64,000 nt of DNA, taken from the NCBI RefSeq assembly GCF_900129355.1, contig NZ_FQVL01000006.1:62001-126000 (forward strand), written 5' to 3'. Position 1 is the first letter of the stretch. Every line of letters begins with the position of its first letter. The position numbers were made by a program, and so were the translations under genes. Below are positions 27,461 to 36,110 of the stretch, in pieces. Under the pieces are notes generated by a model, which was not told the origin of the DNA, ran no database searches, and saw only the letters and a program-made list of their open reading frames with translations. Origin of the DNA: Seinonella peptonophila. GTDB lineage: Bacteria; Bacillota; Bacilli; Thermoactinomycetales; Thermoactinomycetaceae.

Positions 27461-28978
27461 TTAAGCATGACTGGTAGAAACGACACCTGTAGCAGCAGCC
27501 GTAATTTTTTCGGCAGTCGCATGTTTTGCATCAAATTCCCCAGTGATTCTGCCTTCTCTCATCACTACTATCCGATCCGACATCGAAAGGATCTCAGGAA
27601 GTTCAGAGGAAATTAATAAGATTGCTTTTCCCTGACCAGCAAGCTCATCCATCAATTGATAAATCTCTGATTTCCCGCCAATATCAACACCTCTAGTTGG
27701 CTCATCGAGTAAAATGATCTGTGGCTCTCGTGCAAGCGCTTTCGAAAATACGACTTTTTGTTGATTCCCTCCTGATAATCGACTCACTGGTTCTTGGATC
27801 GTTGCACCACGAATTGAAAATAAACGAGAAAATTTCTCTGCTATCTGTTCTTCTTTTTCAGTTTGCCTCAGGCCATATTTTGCTAGATTACGCAAACTCG
27901 ATAAATTGATATTTTGGCTGATTGTAAAAGGTAGAATCAATCCTTGTGATCTTCTTTCCTCTGGAACATAAGCAATTCCCTGTTGAAAAGCCTCTTCTGG
28001 TGATCGAATCAGAATGGGAGAATCATTGATGAACATTTCCCCATTTGTTGATTTCCGCAATCCAAAAATCGCTTGTGCTAACTCTGTACGTCCTGCGCCT
28101 ACCAATCCAGAAAGTCCAACAATTTCACCTTCCCGTAAAACCAGATTCACTTTTTGAAACGACGTACCTAAACTAAAATCCTTTAAAGTGAGTAGTACTT
28201 TTCCTATTTTTGAAGATTTTCGTTGAAATAATTGAGAATATGATCGACCAACCATCAAACTAACCAATTGTTCCATATGAAAATCCTTTATTTCTCCCGT
28301 TGTCACCTGTTTTCCATCACGGAGAACCGTTACACGATCTGCAATTTGAAAAATTTCTTCCAATCGATGTGAGATATAAATAACCCCTACTTTTCGTTTC
28401 TTCAAATCATCGATGATCTGAAACAATTTTTCCGTTTCTTTCTCTGAAAGAGAGGCGGTTGGTTCATCCATAATCACAACTTGCGCGTTCCCCATAAGAG
28501 CTCGACAAATTTGTACGAGTTGTTGATTTGCGATGGATAGATATTTGACTTGCATCGAAACATCAAATGAGACACCCAGTGATTCAAACATTTCTTTGGC
28601 TTGCTCATTTAATGATTTCCAGTCAAATCCTCCCCACCATGTTCGCGGACGTAAGCGACCCAGAAACAGATTTTCAGCAATCGTCAACTCAGAGAATAAA
28701 TCTAATTCTTGTGGAACCATTGCGATCCCTGTCTTTTCCGCATCATGAGGTGAGCGAAACTCGACAGGTTGACCATCCCACAAAATCTCTCCACCATCCG
28801 GCGTATATAAACCATGCAACAATTTCATCAACGTACTTTTTCCTGCACCATTTTCCCCTAATAATGCATGAACTTCACCTCGATACACCTCCAAATCAAC
28901 TTGATCAACAGCATGAATCCCACCAAATGTCTTTGTCAACTTATCCAAACGACAAATCGGTTGTTCTTCGATGGACAA
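27461..28978 (-). CDS. Two-domain sugar ABC transporter ATP-binding protein (RbsA/MglA type)
   Basis: A 505-residue ATPase with two nucleotide-binding domains. The first has Walker A GENGAGKSTL, then VKYLSIANQQLVQI replacing the usual signature, and Walker B VVIMDEP. The second has the degenerate Walker A GLVGAGRTELA, the signature RLSGGNQQK and IILLDEPTRGVD. This asymmetry is normal for the RbsA class. An ATG exists at 29026, but AGGTGAAGGG lies before the TTG at 28978 and gives a normal N-terminus. It is the first gene of the ten-gene operon and energises import. Confidence 0.92.
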   Translation of the reverse strand: MSIEEQPICRLDKLTKTFGGIHAVDQVDLEVYRGEVHALLGENGAGKSTLMKLLHGLYTPDGGEILWDGQPVEFRSPHDAEKTGIAMVPQELDLFSELTIAENLFLGRLRPRTWWGGFDWKSLNEQAKEMFESLGVSFDVSMQVKYLSIANQQLVQICRALMGNAQVVIMDEPTASLSEKETEKLFQIIDDLKKRKVGVIYISHRLEEIFQIADRVTVLRDGKQVTTGEIKDFHMEQLVSLMVGRSYSQLFQRKSSKIGKVLLTLKDFSLGTSFQKVNLVLREGEIVGLSGLVGAGRTELAQAIFGLRKSTNGEMFINDSPILIRSPEEAFQQGIAYVPEERRSQGLILPFTISQNINLSSLRNLAKYGLRQTEKEEQIAEKFSRLFSIRGATIQEPVSRLSGGNQQKVVFSKALAREPQIILLDEPTRGVDIGGKSEIYQLMDELAGQGKAILLISSELPEILSMSDRIVVMREGRITGEFDAKHATAEKITAAATGVVSTSHA

Positions 28979-29039
28979 TCTACCCTTCACCTCACTTTTT
29001 ATGGGAAGATAGTTATAGTAAACCATACATTCATTTACC

Positions 29040-29073
29040 GGTCAACCAATTTTAAAAGAAAAGGTCTACCAAT
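29040..29073. promoter_or_regulatory. Direct-repeat operator candidate between the operon and its GntR regulator
   Basis: GGTCWACCAAT occurs at 29040-29050 and 29063-29073, two near-palindromic GGT-N2-ACC sites 23 bases apart (about two helical turns). They sit in the divergent intergenic region, immediately upstream of the ABC operon. FadR-subfamily regulators bind GGT/ACC-type palindromes, so these are the likely sites of the adjacent regulator. Confidence 0.5.
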
Positions 29074-29350
29074 CGACCATTTATTTTTGTATAATTGGTA
29101 TAATAAGATGTACACTCGATTATTAACGTCCTTGAATGACGATTGTGTTCGTCTAATGAGCTCGATCTTGTCTCATGCGTTACACTATCATTTTTAACAC
29201 GAAACAGATAAACATACTGAAAACCACGAAGAATAACAGCAAGTCATATTTTTATACAAACGAGATGACCACTTCACTTCTTAGAGAGTGAGGAGTTTTG
29301 ATATTCATACAAATACCTTTGGATTTGAATATAAACGAAGGAGGAGAATA

Positions 29351-30076
29351 ATGGATTTAGAAAATTTAAACATAAAAAAACGAGAACCTCTCGCTTTGGA
29401 GATCACCAATCAGATTATCGAATATCTACAGTCTGGAAAAGTAAACCCTGGAGATCGACTCCCTTCCGAACGGCAACTAGCTCAAAACCTAGGGGTTGGA
29501 AGATCGGTTGTGCGTGACGCTTTAAAATCTCTTAGTTTGCTTGGCATCCTTGAAATACGACAAGGAGATGGAACATACTTTCAAAGCATCTCATCAGAAT
29601 TGCTTCCTCGCACAATTGAATGGGGATTACTACTAGGGAAAAAACGAGTCTTAGACCTTGCAGAATGCCGACACTACATTGAGATTGCTATTGTTAAATT
29701 GGCTGCTGAAAGAAGAGACCAGCAAACGATTGAAGAATTAAGTGCATTACTCGAAACAATGAAAAACGCTCGTTTTGATACTGAAACATTTGCTGAAGCT
29801 GATCTTCAATTCCATATGAAAATTGCAAAAGCTTCACAGAACACGGCTTTGCATGATATTTTATCAAGCATGCGATCATTGCTCGACTTCTGGATTAAAA
29901 GAGTGATTGCAGCGGCGGGCGATTCCCAATATTCATATGATCGACACTTAGCCATTTTTGAAGCAATTAAGGAAGGGGATGCCCAAAAGGCAACAAAAGC
30001 GATGGAAAAACATATGGAGTCTGCATTAGAACGTCTAAAAACTATTTTAAAAGAAAACCAAAAAGATCAAGCATAA
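29351..30076 (+). CDS. FadR-subfamily GntR transcriptional regulator
   Basis: A 241-residue regulator. The N-terminal winged helix has LPSERQLAQNLGVGRSVVRDALK and GILEIRQGDGTYF, both class-defining. The C-terminal all-helical FCD effector domain has ADLQFHMKIAKAS, DRHLAIFEAI and MEKHMESA, supplying the Asp and three His that bind a metal and the ligand. Such proteins usually sense an acid or sugar acid and control the operon beside them. Here it is divergent from the ABC/kinase/aldolase operon and probably represses it. AAGGAGGAG precedes the ATG at 29351, not the frame opening at 29288. Confidence 0.92.
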   Translation: MDLENLNIKKREPLALEITNQIIEYLQSGKVNPGDRLPSERQLAQNLGVGRSVVRDALKSLSLLGILEIRQGDGTYFQSISSELLPRTIEWGLLLGKKRVLDLAECRHYIEIAIVKLAAERRDQQTIEELSALLETMKNARFDTETFAEADLQFHMKIAKASQNTALHDILSSMRSLLDFWIKRVIAAAGDSQYSYDRHLAIFEAIKEGDAQKATKAMEKHMESALERLKTILKENQKDQA

Positions 30077-30138
30077 CGCCACATGATCATCGCCTGTATA
30101 TAACAGACAGATCATCCAGGAATCATTTTGAAAGATCT

Positions 30139-30168
30139 AGGGAGGCATACCTCCCTTATTTTATTTAC
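30139..30168 (+). terminator. Rho-independent terminator of the GntR gene
   Basis: A 7-bp GC-rich stem AGGGAGG with CCTCCCT around a CATA loop is followed by TATTTTATTT. Confidence 0.85.
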
Positions 30169-30455
30169 AACTATTTTCATTCATACATGTCTACTTATCT
30201 GCATTTTTATATAATATATTCAATCTTAATTAATTGGAAGGTTGTTATACATATGAAATTAGATAGTAATAACCATTCAGTATTCAGCTTGAGTTACCAT
30301 TTAGTTTTGGTTATAAAATATCGACGAAAAGAAGGTATAAGGCTTATTGCCGCTGGAATGGCGGTTTAAGTTCTTGGTAAATTAGAATCCAGGAGGTTTC
30401 TTTACCCAAGAATCCCCCACCTCTTAGCGTAAGCGTAGGTGGAGGGAGTATTCAA
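30169..30455 (+). mobile_element. Internally deleted IS200/IS605-family element (tnpA start joined to tnpB end)
   Basis: At 30253 a short ORF begins MKLDSNNHSVFSLSYHLVLV, the N-terminus of the IS200/IS605 Y1 transposase TnpA. After about 35 codons it continues in frame into EGIRLIAAGMAV, the usual end of TnpB, then stop. Beyond it a hairpin with CCCCCACC/GGTGGAGGG arms (30414-30447) is followed by TCAA at 30452-30455. This is the right end of such elements. TTAC precedes 30169, as IS608-like elements require on the left. The element is a non-autonomous derivative that could be moved only in trans. Exact left boundary is inferred. Confidence 0.75.
30370..30455 (+). ncRNA. Residual right-end/omega-RNA-like segment of the IS605 derivative
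   Basis: Intact IS605 elements produce a guide RNA from the tnpB 3' end and right end, with the guide in the flanking DNA. The region after the stop, ending in the conserved hairpin and TCAA, is retained here, so the scaffold part could still be made. Whether it is transcribed cannot be seen. Confidence 0.3.
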
Positions 30456-30536
30456 GGAAACTTGCTACTTCCCATCGCTGGTAAAACGCAGATAATAATA
30501 GATGTTGTATTTATAATATTTTGATAATAAACACTA

Positions 30537-30569
30537 CCTCTCGCGCCTGGTTACAGGCAAAACGAGAGG
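30537..30569 (-). terminator. Stem-loop terminator of the MFS gene
   Basis: CCTCTCG at 30537-30543 pairs with CGAGAGG at 30563-30569, with a nested GCCTG/CAGGC stem inside. It begins six bases after the MFS stop on the minus strand and is followed by TAGTGTTTATT. Confidence 0.65.
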
Positions 30570-30574
30570 GCCTT

Positions 30575-31906
30575 CTACCAATATTCGTTTATTTGATGTG
30601 AGAACAGCCTTGGGCTCCCCAACCAAAGGGAGAGTATCAGAATCACTTTTGTAAGAGCGATCTTGATCGCTAAAGTTTTCCAGTACACGACGGCTACCAC
30701 AGTCGAGAAGACTGCACAAGGCATCATCGTCCACCACATAGCAGTGGAATAGTCTGTTGCCTCACCAATTGTGCCGCCCAAGGAATTTCCTATGAAATTA
30801 CCTAGATTGATGGATACTCCTGTGGCTGCTGTGGCTGCTACTTTGTTCTTCGTAGACTGTCTTGCCAACTGTGCTGTAGGGAGTTGGTTCGCCTTGATTC
30901 CGATCGGGATGAGGAATGCCGCGATTAATAACCCCCATCCTCCGATAACAATCAGAGGTATCACGAGCACGAACATCGACCTAGCAATGACAATTTCTAA
31001 CTCTATTTTCCCCCAGTTATTCGTGACTTGCGCCATTAGGGGTCCGGTGATAGCAGCAATTATTGCTGTCAGCATCATTGCTTGAGCACCCACGTTACCG
31101 TCTCCACGCTCAAACGTGTAGGTCGGTAAAAACATTGTGATGGAGGAGTACGTGATTTGCACTCCAATTCCTAGAAGTGCAATTGTGTACGACGGAAGAT
31201 CCATTGTCCGTGTAAGCCAGGCTCTGAATCGCGATGTTGTCACAGCAGGCTTCTCGATCGTGATATGCTTTTGTTTTTTCCAAACTAAAAGCATACCGAT
31301 AACGACTGGGAAGAGCCCCATCAGTGCCCATATGAAATATACGTGGGTGTTATTCTCTCCTGCTGAAGAAGCGATCCCATTCAGAATCATGAAAGCGATG
31401 GGACCTGTTACACCTCCGAGGATCGAGTTGATCGTTCCTTGTGTGGCGAGCGCAAGGTTCTGTTTCGCCTCACTTTCACGGAGCGCTTCTCGGATGATAA
31501 TGACTCCACCGGTTACTGCCAGTCCAAAGGCGTATCCGTGAAGACATCTAAACGCTAGAGCGATCCAGATATTCGCGAAAGGCAAGATGAACGAACAGAT
31601 CGCCATCGTTGCCAATGATGCTAACATCACACTTTTTCCGCCATGACGATGGATGTGAGCAGGTGCCATAAAAGCCCCAGGAATGGTGCCGATGTAGAAC
31701 ACAGCTACGATCCATCCGGTTCCATCTATTCCTTTCAGATGGAACATTGTTGTCATCGGAGTAGTCATGACATACATATTTGTCATGACCATCCCTGAGG
31801 TGATGACTACGATCCTAACGAGATTTGGATATCCTCTCAACATTAATGCCGAGAGAATACGCAAGGGAACATTTTTTGCCCCAAGCACGAATTTGTTTAT
31901 TTGCAT
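30575..31906 (-). CDS. MFS transporter
   Basis: A 443-residue major facilitator transporter with about twelve hydrophobic segments and a cytoplasmic loop around residue 215. The motif A equivalent between helices 2 and 3 (HIHRHGGKSVML) follows IGTIPGAFMAP. No substrate can be assigned; an efflux or small-acid role is possible. AAGGAAAGAG precedes the ATG. The gene has visibly higher GC and different codon use (frequent GCG, ATC, GTC, CTC) from its AT-rich neighbours, suggesting recent transfer. It is convergent with the IS605 remnant. Confidence 0.85.
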   Translation of the reverse strand: MQINKFVLGAKNVPLRILSALMLRGYPNLVRIVVITSGMVMTNMYVMTTPMTTMFHLKGIDGTGWIVAVFYIGTIPGAFMAPAHIHRHGGKSVMLASLATMAICSFILPFANIWIALAFRCLHGYAFGLAVTGGVIIIREALRESEAKQNLALATQGTINSILGGVTGPIAFMILNGIASSAGENNTHVYFIWALMGLFPVVIGMLLVWKKQKHITIEKPAVTTSRFRAWLTRTMDLPSYTIALLGIGVQITYSSITMFLPTYTFERGDGNVGAQAMMLTAIIAAITGPLMAQVTNNWGKIELEIVIARSMFVLVIPLIVIGGWGLLIAAFLIPIGIKANQLPTAQLARQSTKNKVAATAATGVSINLGNFIGNSLGGTIGEATDYSTAMWWTMMPCAVFSTVVAVVYWKTLAIKIALTKVILILSLWLGSPRLFSHQINEYW

Positions 31907-32154
31907 CTCTTTCCTTCGTTGATTATGTTACGACGATTCTGTGTTTATCTCCCTTCGAGGTCACTTCTGGCCTTTTGTGTCTGACCTTCTAGGTGGCTTC
32001 ATAGCAGTGCTACGAATCCCAATCAGGTATCGGGTAATGAACATTTATGTGTATTGTAGCATGACTTTCTATTTTATTTACATGTTTATCAATTATTATT
32101 TATATTCAAAATTTGATACAATAAAAGCATCTGGTATCGAAAGGGTGATGATGA

Positions 32155-33528
32155 ATGGGAGGCCCATATTTTGGAAAATATAAATTACTCTCTCTCTTTC
32201 TATGCCTCATCCTAGCCACATGTTCATTAACTGGCTGTTTTGATGATCCTAATGAAAAGTGGTTAGAACCGCGTTCAGGAAAAGATCTGCATAGTTTTTT
32301 TGTAAAATTTGTCCCTATCCTATACAAAAAGAAGCAACTGGATGCTGATTTTCAGGCAAAGTTAACTCCAGCAGATCAAGCTTTGTTGCAGAAAATTGAA
32401 AAGGGAATTCTGTCTCCGACTACTTATACGCCAATGGAGCTCTCTAAAGACTTACAAAAGCGTCCAACTACCTTTTGGCAAACTCTAACTACAGAGAAAC
32501 AGCGACAATTGATGCAGATTCAGAGAGAAGCTCTACAGTTGCTGACCGAAGCAAGAAAACTTCCCATCGAAGACCGAATCAAAGTGTCTCAGTTCCTAAA
32601 TTCATTTACCAATTATATAGGGAAAGAGATCAGCCTGAACTTCCAATGGTATGATCTGATTAAAGCAGTTGACCCAAAAAATCTAAAAATTACAACACAA
32701 CCGACTGCCTATTTCCCTAAACTGTCCACTTTCTTCTGTCAGTTGATAGGTGTACAGCAGGCAACTGCAACTCCCATTACCCCACCCCCACCGCAATGTA
32801 ACTGTAACGTAACGCAAACAAGAATTAGTCCTCAGTTGATCGAGATCCGAACTACCTGTCAATGTACCATATACCAAGTGTATCAACAAATCTTGCAAGA
32901 ACAACAGCAAGCAGCACAAATCTTCCAACAAGATTGGGGGAATTTCAGGGAACAAATTATCAGTCAGCCATTTCCTCCCACCTTTCAACCACCTAAGAAT
33001 GTGAGACAAGCAAAACAATTACTACAAGAAGGGATGAAGCCGCAAAAGCCTCTCTTTATTAAAAAAGATGGTCAGGTTTATGTCATTCCTAGTTGGGGTG
33101 GAAGAGCGATTACAATGATTAATGGCAAATATGCAAATGGTACCAATGAAAAAACAAACTTTCCTTATGATGAACGAGGATACCCTCGATTCAAACCGAT
33201 TTTTAAAGGTCGCATTCAACCAGCCGATTACTTGAAAGACCGACCTGCGCATAATGGAGAAATGAACAAACAACTAAGAGCACAATATCTCAAAGATCCA
33301 CGACTGCGAAAGCAAATTCTGGATTACCTCAAATCCGAATATAAAGATGATTATCAAAGAAGGTTTAAACAAGTAGAAGCCGAAATCTTAAAAGGGCAAA
33401 AACCATCTTATTTCACCTGGGATCATCATTATGAACCTGGTGTGTTACAACTAGTTGGCTCTAACATCCATGGCTCTAACAAACATACGGGTGGTTTTGC
33501 AATTTGGGGTGCTGGACAATTTAAATAA
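32155..33528 (+). CDS. Lipoprotein with a C-terminal HNH (WHH/colicin-DNase-like) nuclease toxin domain
   Basis: A 457-residue lipoprotein: signal peptide with lipobox LTGC (C28) and then a helical, Gln-rich stalk. Near residues 212-240 is a Pro-rich segment with paired cysteines (QCNCN and TCQCT). The C-terminal 130 residues have the HNH/Endo VII-type toxin motif: YFTWDHHYEPGVLQLV followed by IHGSNKHTGGFAIWG, where the paired His, the second His and the KHTGG His match the metal-binding layout of bacterial DNase toxins. AAGGGTGA precedes the ATG. The next gene is a SUKH immunity-type protein 27 bases away. A surface-displayed antibacterial toxin is the best reading. Confidence 0.75.
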   Translation: MGGPYFGKYKLLSLFLCLILATCSLTGCFDDPNEKWLEPRSGKDLHSFFVKFVPILYKKKQLDADFQAKLTPADQALLQKIEKGILSPTTYTPMELSKDLQKRPTTFWQTLTTEKQRQLMQIQREALQLLTEARKLPIEDRIKVSQFLNSFTNYIGKEISLNFQWYDLIKAVDPKNLKITTQPTAYFPKLSTFFCQLIGVQQATATPITPPPPQCNCNVTQTRISPQLIEIRTTCQCTIYQVYQQILQEQQQAAQIFQQDWGNFREQIISQPFPPTFQPPKNVRQAKQLLQEGMKPQKPLFIKKDGQVYVIPSWGGRAITMINGKYANGTNEKTNFPYDERGYPRFKPIFKGRIQPADYLKDRPAHNGEMNKQLRAQYLKDPRLRKQILDYLKSEYKDDYQRRFKQVEAEILKGQKPSYFTWDHHYEPGVLQLVGSNIHGSNKHTGGFAIWGAGQFK

Positions 33529-33555
33529 TAAATTGATTTAGAAAGGAATGGACCC

Positions 33556-33990
33556 ATGAATTGGGATAAAACATCGAGTAACCATCCTCAGATTACAGAA
33601 GAGTTGATCCAAACAGTGGAACATCGAATGCAAATTCGCTTTCCTGCTGATTATCGGACCATAATCAAGGAGAACAATGGGGCACGTCCAATCAATCAAA
33701 CGATTCAAGTGGGAACTCAAAATGAGGGATTTGATAAATTAATGAGTCTCCATCCGTCTGATGATGACTATTTGCTGATACATTGGGAAATGTTGCAACA
33801 GCACCACGAGCTTCCTCGTCACTATGTACCGATTGCAATCGATTCATTTGGCAACTATTTCTGTTTTGACTTTCAACAAGATAACCCATCGATAGTCTTT
33901 TATGATCAAAATTTTGAACTGATAGATCCCAAAGCGATCCAACATGTTAGTGATTCATTCACCCAATTGGTAGAAAAACTTCAACCCTAA
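33556..33990 (+). CDS. SUKH/SMI1-KNR4 family immunity protein
   Basis: A 144-residue cytoplasmic protein of the SUKH superfamily. It begins with a helix, then FPADYRTIIKENNGA, the family's core (P-x-x-Y-x-x-h-h-x-x-x-N-G-x). It later has YVPIAIDSFGNYFCFDF, matching the usual hhPhAxDxxGNxhhhD strand pair. SUKH proteins typically neutralise the nuclease toxin encoded just upstream, as here. An AAAGGA site precedes the ATG. The two genes form a short operon. Confidence 0.85.
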   Translation: MNWDKTSSNHPQITEELIQTVEHRMQIRFPADYRTIIKENNGARPINQTIQVGTQNEGFDKLMSLHPSDDDYLLIHWEMLQQHHELPRHYVPIAIDSFGNYFCFDFQQDNPSIVFYDQNFELIDPKAIQHVSDSFTQLVEKLQP

Positions 33991-34294
33991 AGTGCAAAAT
34001 TTTACTCTTTTAAAGCAATAGCTATTATACAAATTTGAAATGCAAACAAAAATATATGGGGAGTATGTCAATATACTTCGCTCATTCAACCCCTCCTTTG
34101 TATCATAGGAATGATGAAGAGCAATATTAGATCATTAGGTGCGACTCTTATGATCTAGAAAGGGCATTGTTAATACGCATCAAGAGATTACACACTGCAT
34201 AGAATGGAGCATGATTGTGGTGTTAATTGACATGATGATTCTAATAACGATCAACCATTTCAGGACTAGATTCCCCATTCAATCACCAAATCCT
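33991..34294. other. Intergenic region between convergent genes
   Basis: About 300 bases with no coding signal. A short AGATCAT/ATGATCT inverted repeat (34129-34135 and 34150-34156) is the only structure seen. Confidence 0.3.
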
Positions 34295-34807
34295 CTATTT
34301 CTGTTTTAACTGTGCCAGTAAATGTTTCCCATCAGCACTATGTTTTTCCCAATAAATGAATCGTTCGTTTAATTCTTTTGCCAATGTCTGTCCAGTCTCA
34401 CCGTTGGGAGAATGACCGTTGAATTTTTGTTTCGCATTGATGATTGCAACATGATTTGGTTCCAACCGCAACATGGCCAACGTCTTTCGCTTATAGTTTT
34501 CTACAGCAAACTTTGTTGGACTCTTACATTGTTTTAACCGAACCTCAAGTTGTTGGTATGGAAATGCACTCTGTAATTTCATCTGACTTGATGCTGTTCT
34601 GTAGAAAGTAATGACTTCCTCATTCACAGATTGAATACATGGGAGCGCCTGCAAACTGTTCTCTTTTTCTAGCTGCATCTTCTTCAACATCGATTGCTCT
34701 GTCTTCAGTTGCATAGCTTTCAATCTCTCTGCTTTTAGGCGCTCTTCTTCATCTTCACAGCCACATAGCAGCAATAATCCAATCAGGATCAACAATAAGT
34801 ATCTCAT
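34295..34807 (-). CDS. Small coiled-coil lipoprotein of unknown function
   Basis: A 170-residue lipoprotein. A short signal peptide (MRYLLLILIGLLLL) ends with the lipobox LCGC. The next 35 residues are charged and heptad-like (EEERLKAERLKAMQLKTEQ), predicting a coiled coil. Two further Cys (LPCIQS and LKQCKS) could pair. The rest is helical, without recognised domain. GAGGGGG precedes the ATG at 34807, and the ORF opening at 34840 has no binding site. It is separate from the PadR operon by the operon's terminator. Confidence 0.65.
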   Translation of the reverse strand: MRYLLLILIGLLLLCGCEDEEERLKAERLKAMQLKTEQSMLKKMQLEKENSLQALPCIQSVNEEVITFYRTASSQMKLQSAFPYQQLEVRLKQCKSPTKFAVENYKRKTLAMLRLEPNHVAIINAKQKFNGHSPNGETGQTLAKELNERFIYWEKHSADGKHLLAQLKQK

Positions 34808-34873
34808 GTTTCTAACCCCCTCTTCTCTATTATATTTCAACTAGCGTTTATTGTCCGAAAATAGTTTACAAAT

Positions 34874-34896
34874 AAAAAAAGTGAGCCTTTGCTCAC
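34874..34896 (-). terminator. Rho-independent terminator of the PadR operon
   Basis: GTGAGC (34881-34886) pairs with GCTCAC (34891-34896) and a run of seven T follows on the minus strand, directly after the last membrane-protein gene. Confidence 0.85.
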
Positions 34897-34914
34897 AATC
34901 TACACCAATGATTT

Positions 34915-35427
34915 TCATATTACCTTGATGATCCGCAATAGAGCGATAAGATAGAGTGGAATCACAATTGTATTTTTTAAAAAGAACAAAATACTTGCCG
35001 TTAATCCTGAAGCATCAATGATCGTTACCAAACCAATGGTATTAAGAATCATTGTCATAGAAGACTCTGTTATTATGAAGCTAAATAATCTATTTACATA
35101 GTTAAAAATGATGTATTGGATAAAAATATATGACCAAATAGCATGTAGGAGTCCTATAGCAAAATCTTGCCAGTGTATTTCTCCCCAATTTATTTTTTCT
35201 TTTTCCTTGATACCCGTTTTGATTACCCAAATTAGAAATAATAATCTACCAATCCATACGATCCATTCAAAATCATGACTACCTGTGTACTTTTGATAAC
35301 CTCGCACAAATGATGGGATCAATCCCAAACAGAGAATAAACCAATGAGTGAAGTAAAACACAACTGACCATTTCATTAAGACAAATGGTGCTATTAAAAA
35401 AGACTTTACCTTCTCTACTTGAATCAT
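34915..35427 (-). CDS. Membrane protein, last gene of the PadR operon
   Basis: A 170-residue integral membrane protein with about four hydrophobic segments (for example WFILCLGLIPSFV and NTIVIPLYLIALL), and no recognised family. It is 23 bases after the DUF4097 gene and before the shared terminator, so it is transcribed with it. A GGAGATG stretch overlaps the start region. A role in membrane-stress response, like the rest of the operon, is an inference from position. Confidence 0.65.
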   Translation of the reverse strand: MIQVEKVKSFLIAPFVLMKWSVVFYFTHWFILCLGLIPSFVRGYQKYTGSHDFEWIVWIGRLLFLIWVIKTGIKEKEKINWGEIHWQDFAIGLLHAIWSYIFIQYIIFNYVNRLFSFIITESSMTMILNTIGLVTIIDASGLTASILFFLKNTIVIPLYLIALLRIIKVI

Positions 35428-35450
35428 CTCCTTTCCCTACAGACTGATTG

Positions 35451-36110
35451 TCATGGAAGTAAATGAAAGCCTCCTGTTACAGTTCTTACCATTAGTTGAT
35501 TTTTACCTGTTCCCGATTGGGCAAGAATATGATTTCTTTCCTGTTTATAAGGATGAAATCGTTTAAAATCTAAATCAGCCTCACCTGAGCTACTTTGGAA
35601 ACTCAAATTTAAATCTTTAGGAAATTGATTGTATTTGACAGCTACATCTCCCGAGTTTGTGTTAATCGACAGATTACCAGCGATAACATGAGTTAAGTGA
35701 ATATCAGCAGTTGTAGTGGCAACTTTAATTGATTGAAATTGATCATAAGGAACATAAACTTCAACAACTTCACGATAAAAAAAGACACCAACATTAAATT
35801 TATAGGGTTCTTTTCTCTTTATAATTAGATTTAACTGTCCGCCATTTTGCACAACGTCTATTTTAAATAACTTTTTCCGACTCTCTTTACTGGCTTTTAA
35901 ATCAACCTGAATGAACTTTTGGTTTGTTGGTTTTACCACTACATCAGTTTCAGAGGAAACAAGGTTTAAGGTGTGAAATGACGGGTTCAAACGAACCTGC
36001 TTGTTCATCAACAAATGCAACTCATTGATCCCTGTTTCTTGTAAAGTAAAGAAAATACCCATCACACCAATAAAAAAGAGTATGAGTGATCCCCAAATTA
36101 TTTTTTTCAA
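35451..36110 (-). CDS. DUF4097-family membrane-anchored protein
   Basis: A 219-residue protein with an N-terminal signal anchor (IIWGSLILFFIGVMGIFF). The repetitive beta-rich extracytoplasmic domain is typical of DUF4097 (head-GIN-like). Short strands recur, such as VATTTADIHLTHV and INTNSGDVAVKYN, with the family's SSSGEADL stretch. In Bacillus, related YvlB proteins belong to cell-envelope stress operons, where this domain sits beside DUF1700. Its ATG overlaps the stop of the DUF1700 gene, so the two are coupled. Confidence 0.85.
   Translation of the reverse strand: MKKIIWGSLILFFIGVMGIFFTLQETGINELHLLMNKQVRLNPSFHTLNLVSSETDVVVKPTNQKFIQVDLKASKESRKKLFKIDVVQNGGQLNLIIKRKEPYKFNVGVFFYREVVEVYVPYDQFQSIKVATTTADIHLTHVIAGNLSINTNSGDVAVKYNQFPKDLNLSFQSSSGEADLDFKRFHPYKQERNHILAQSGTGKNQLMVRTVTGGFHLLP

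Noticed and set aside
28560-29055. Long plus-strand frame antisense to the ABC ATPase
   Set aside because: It is a shadow of the ATPase gene, with no binding site and no known domain.
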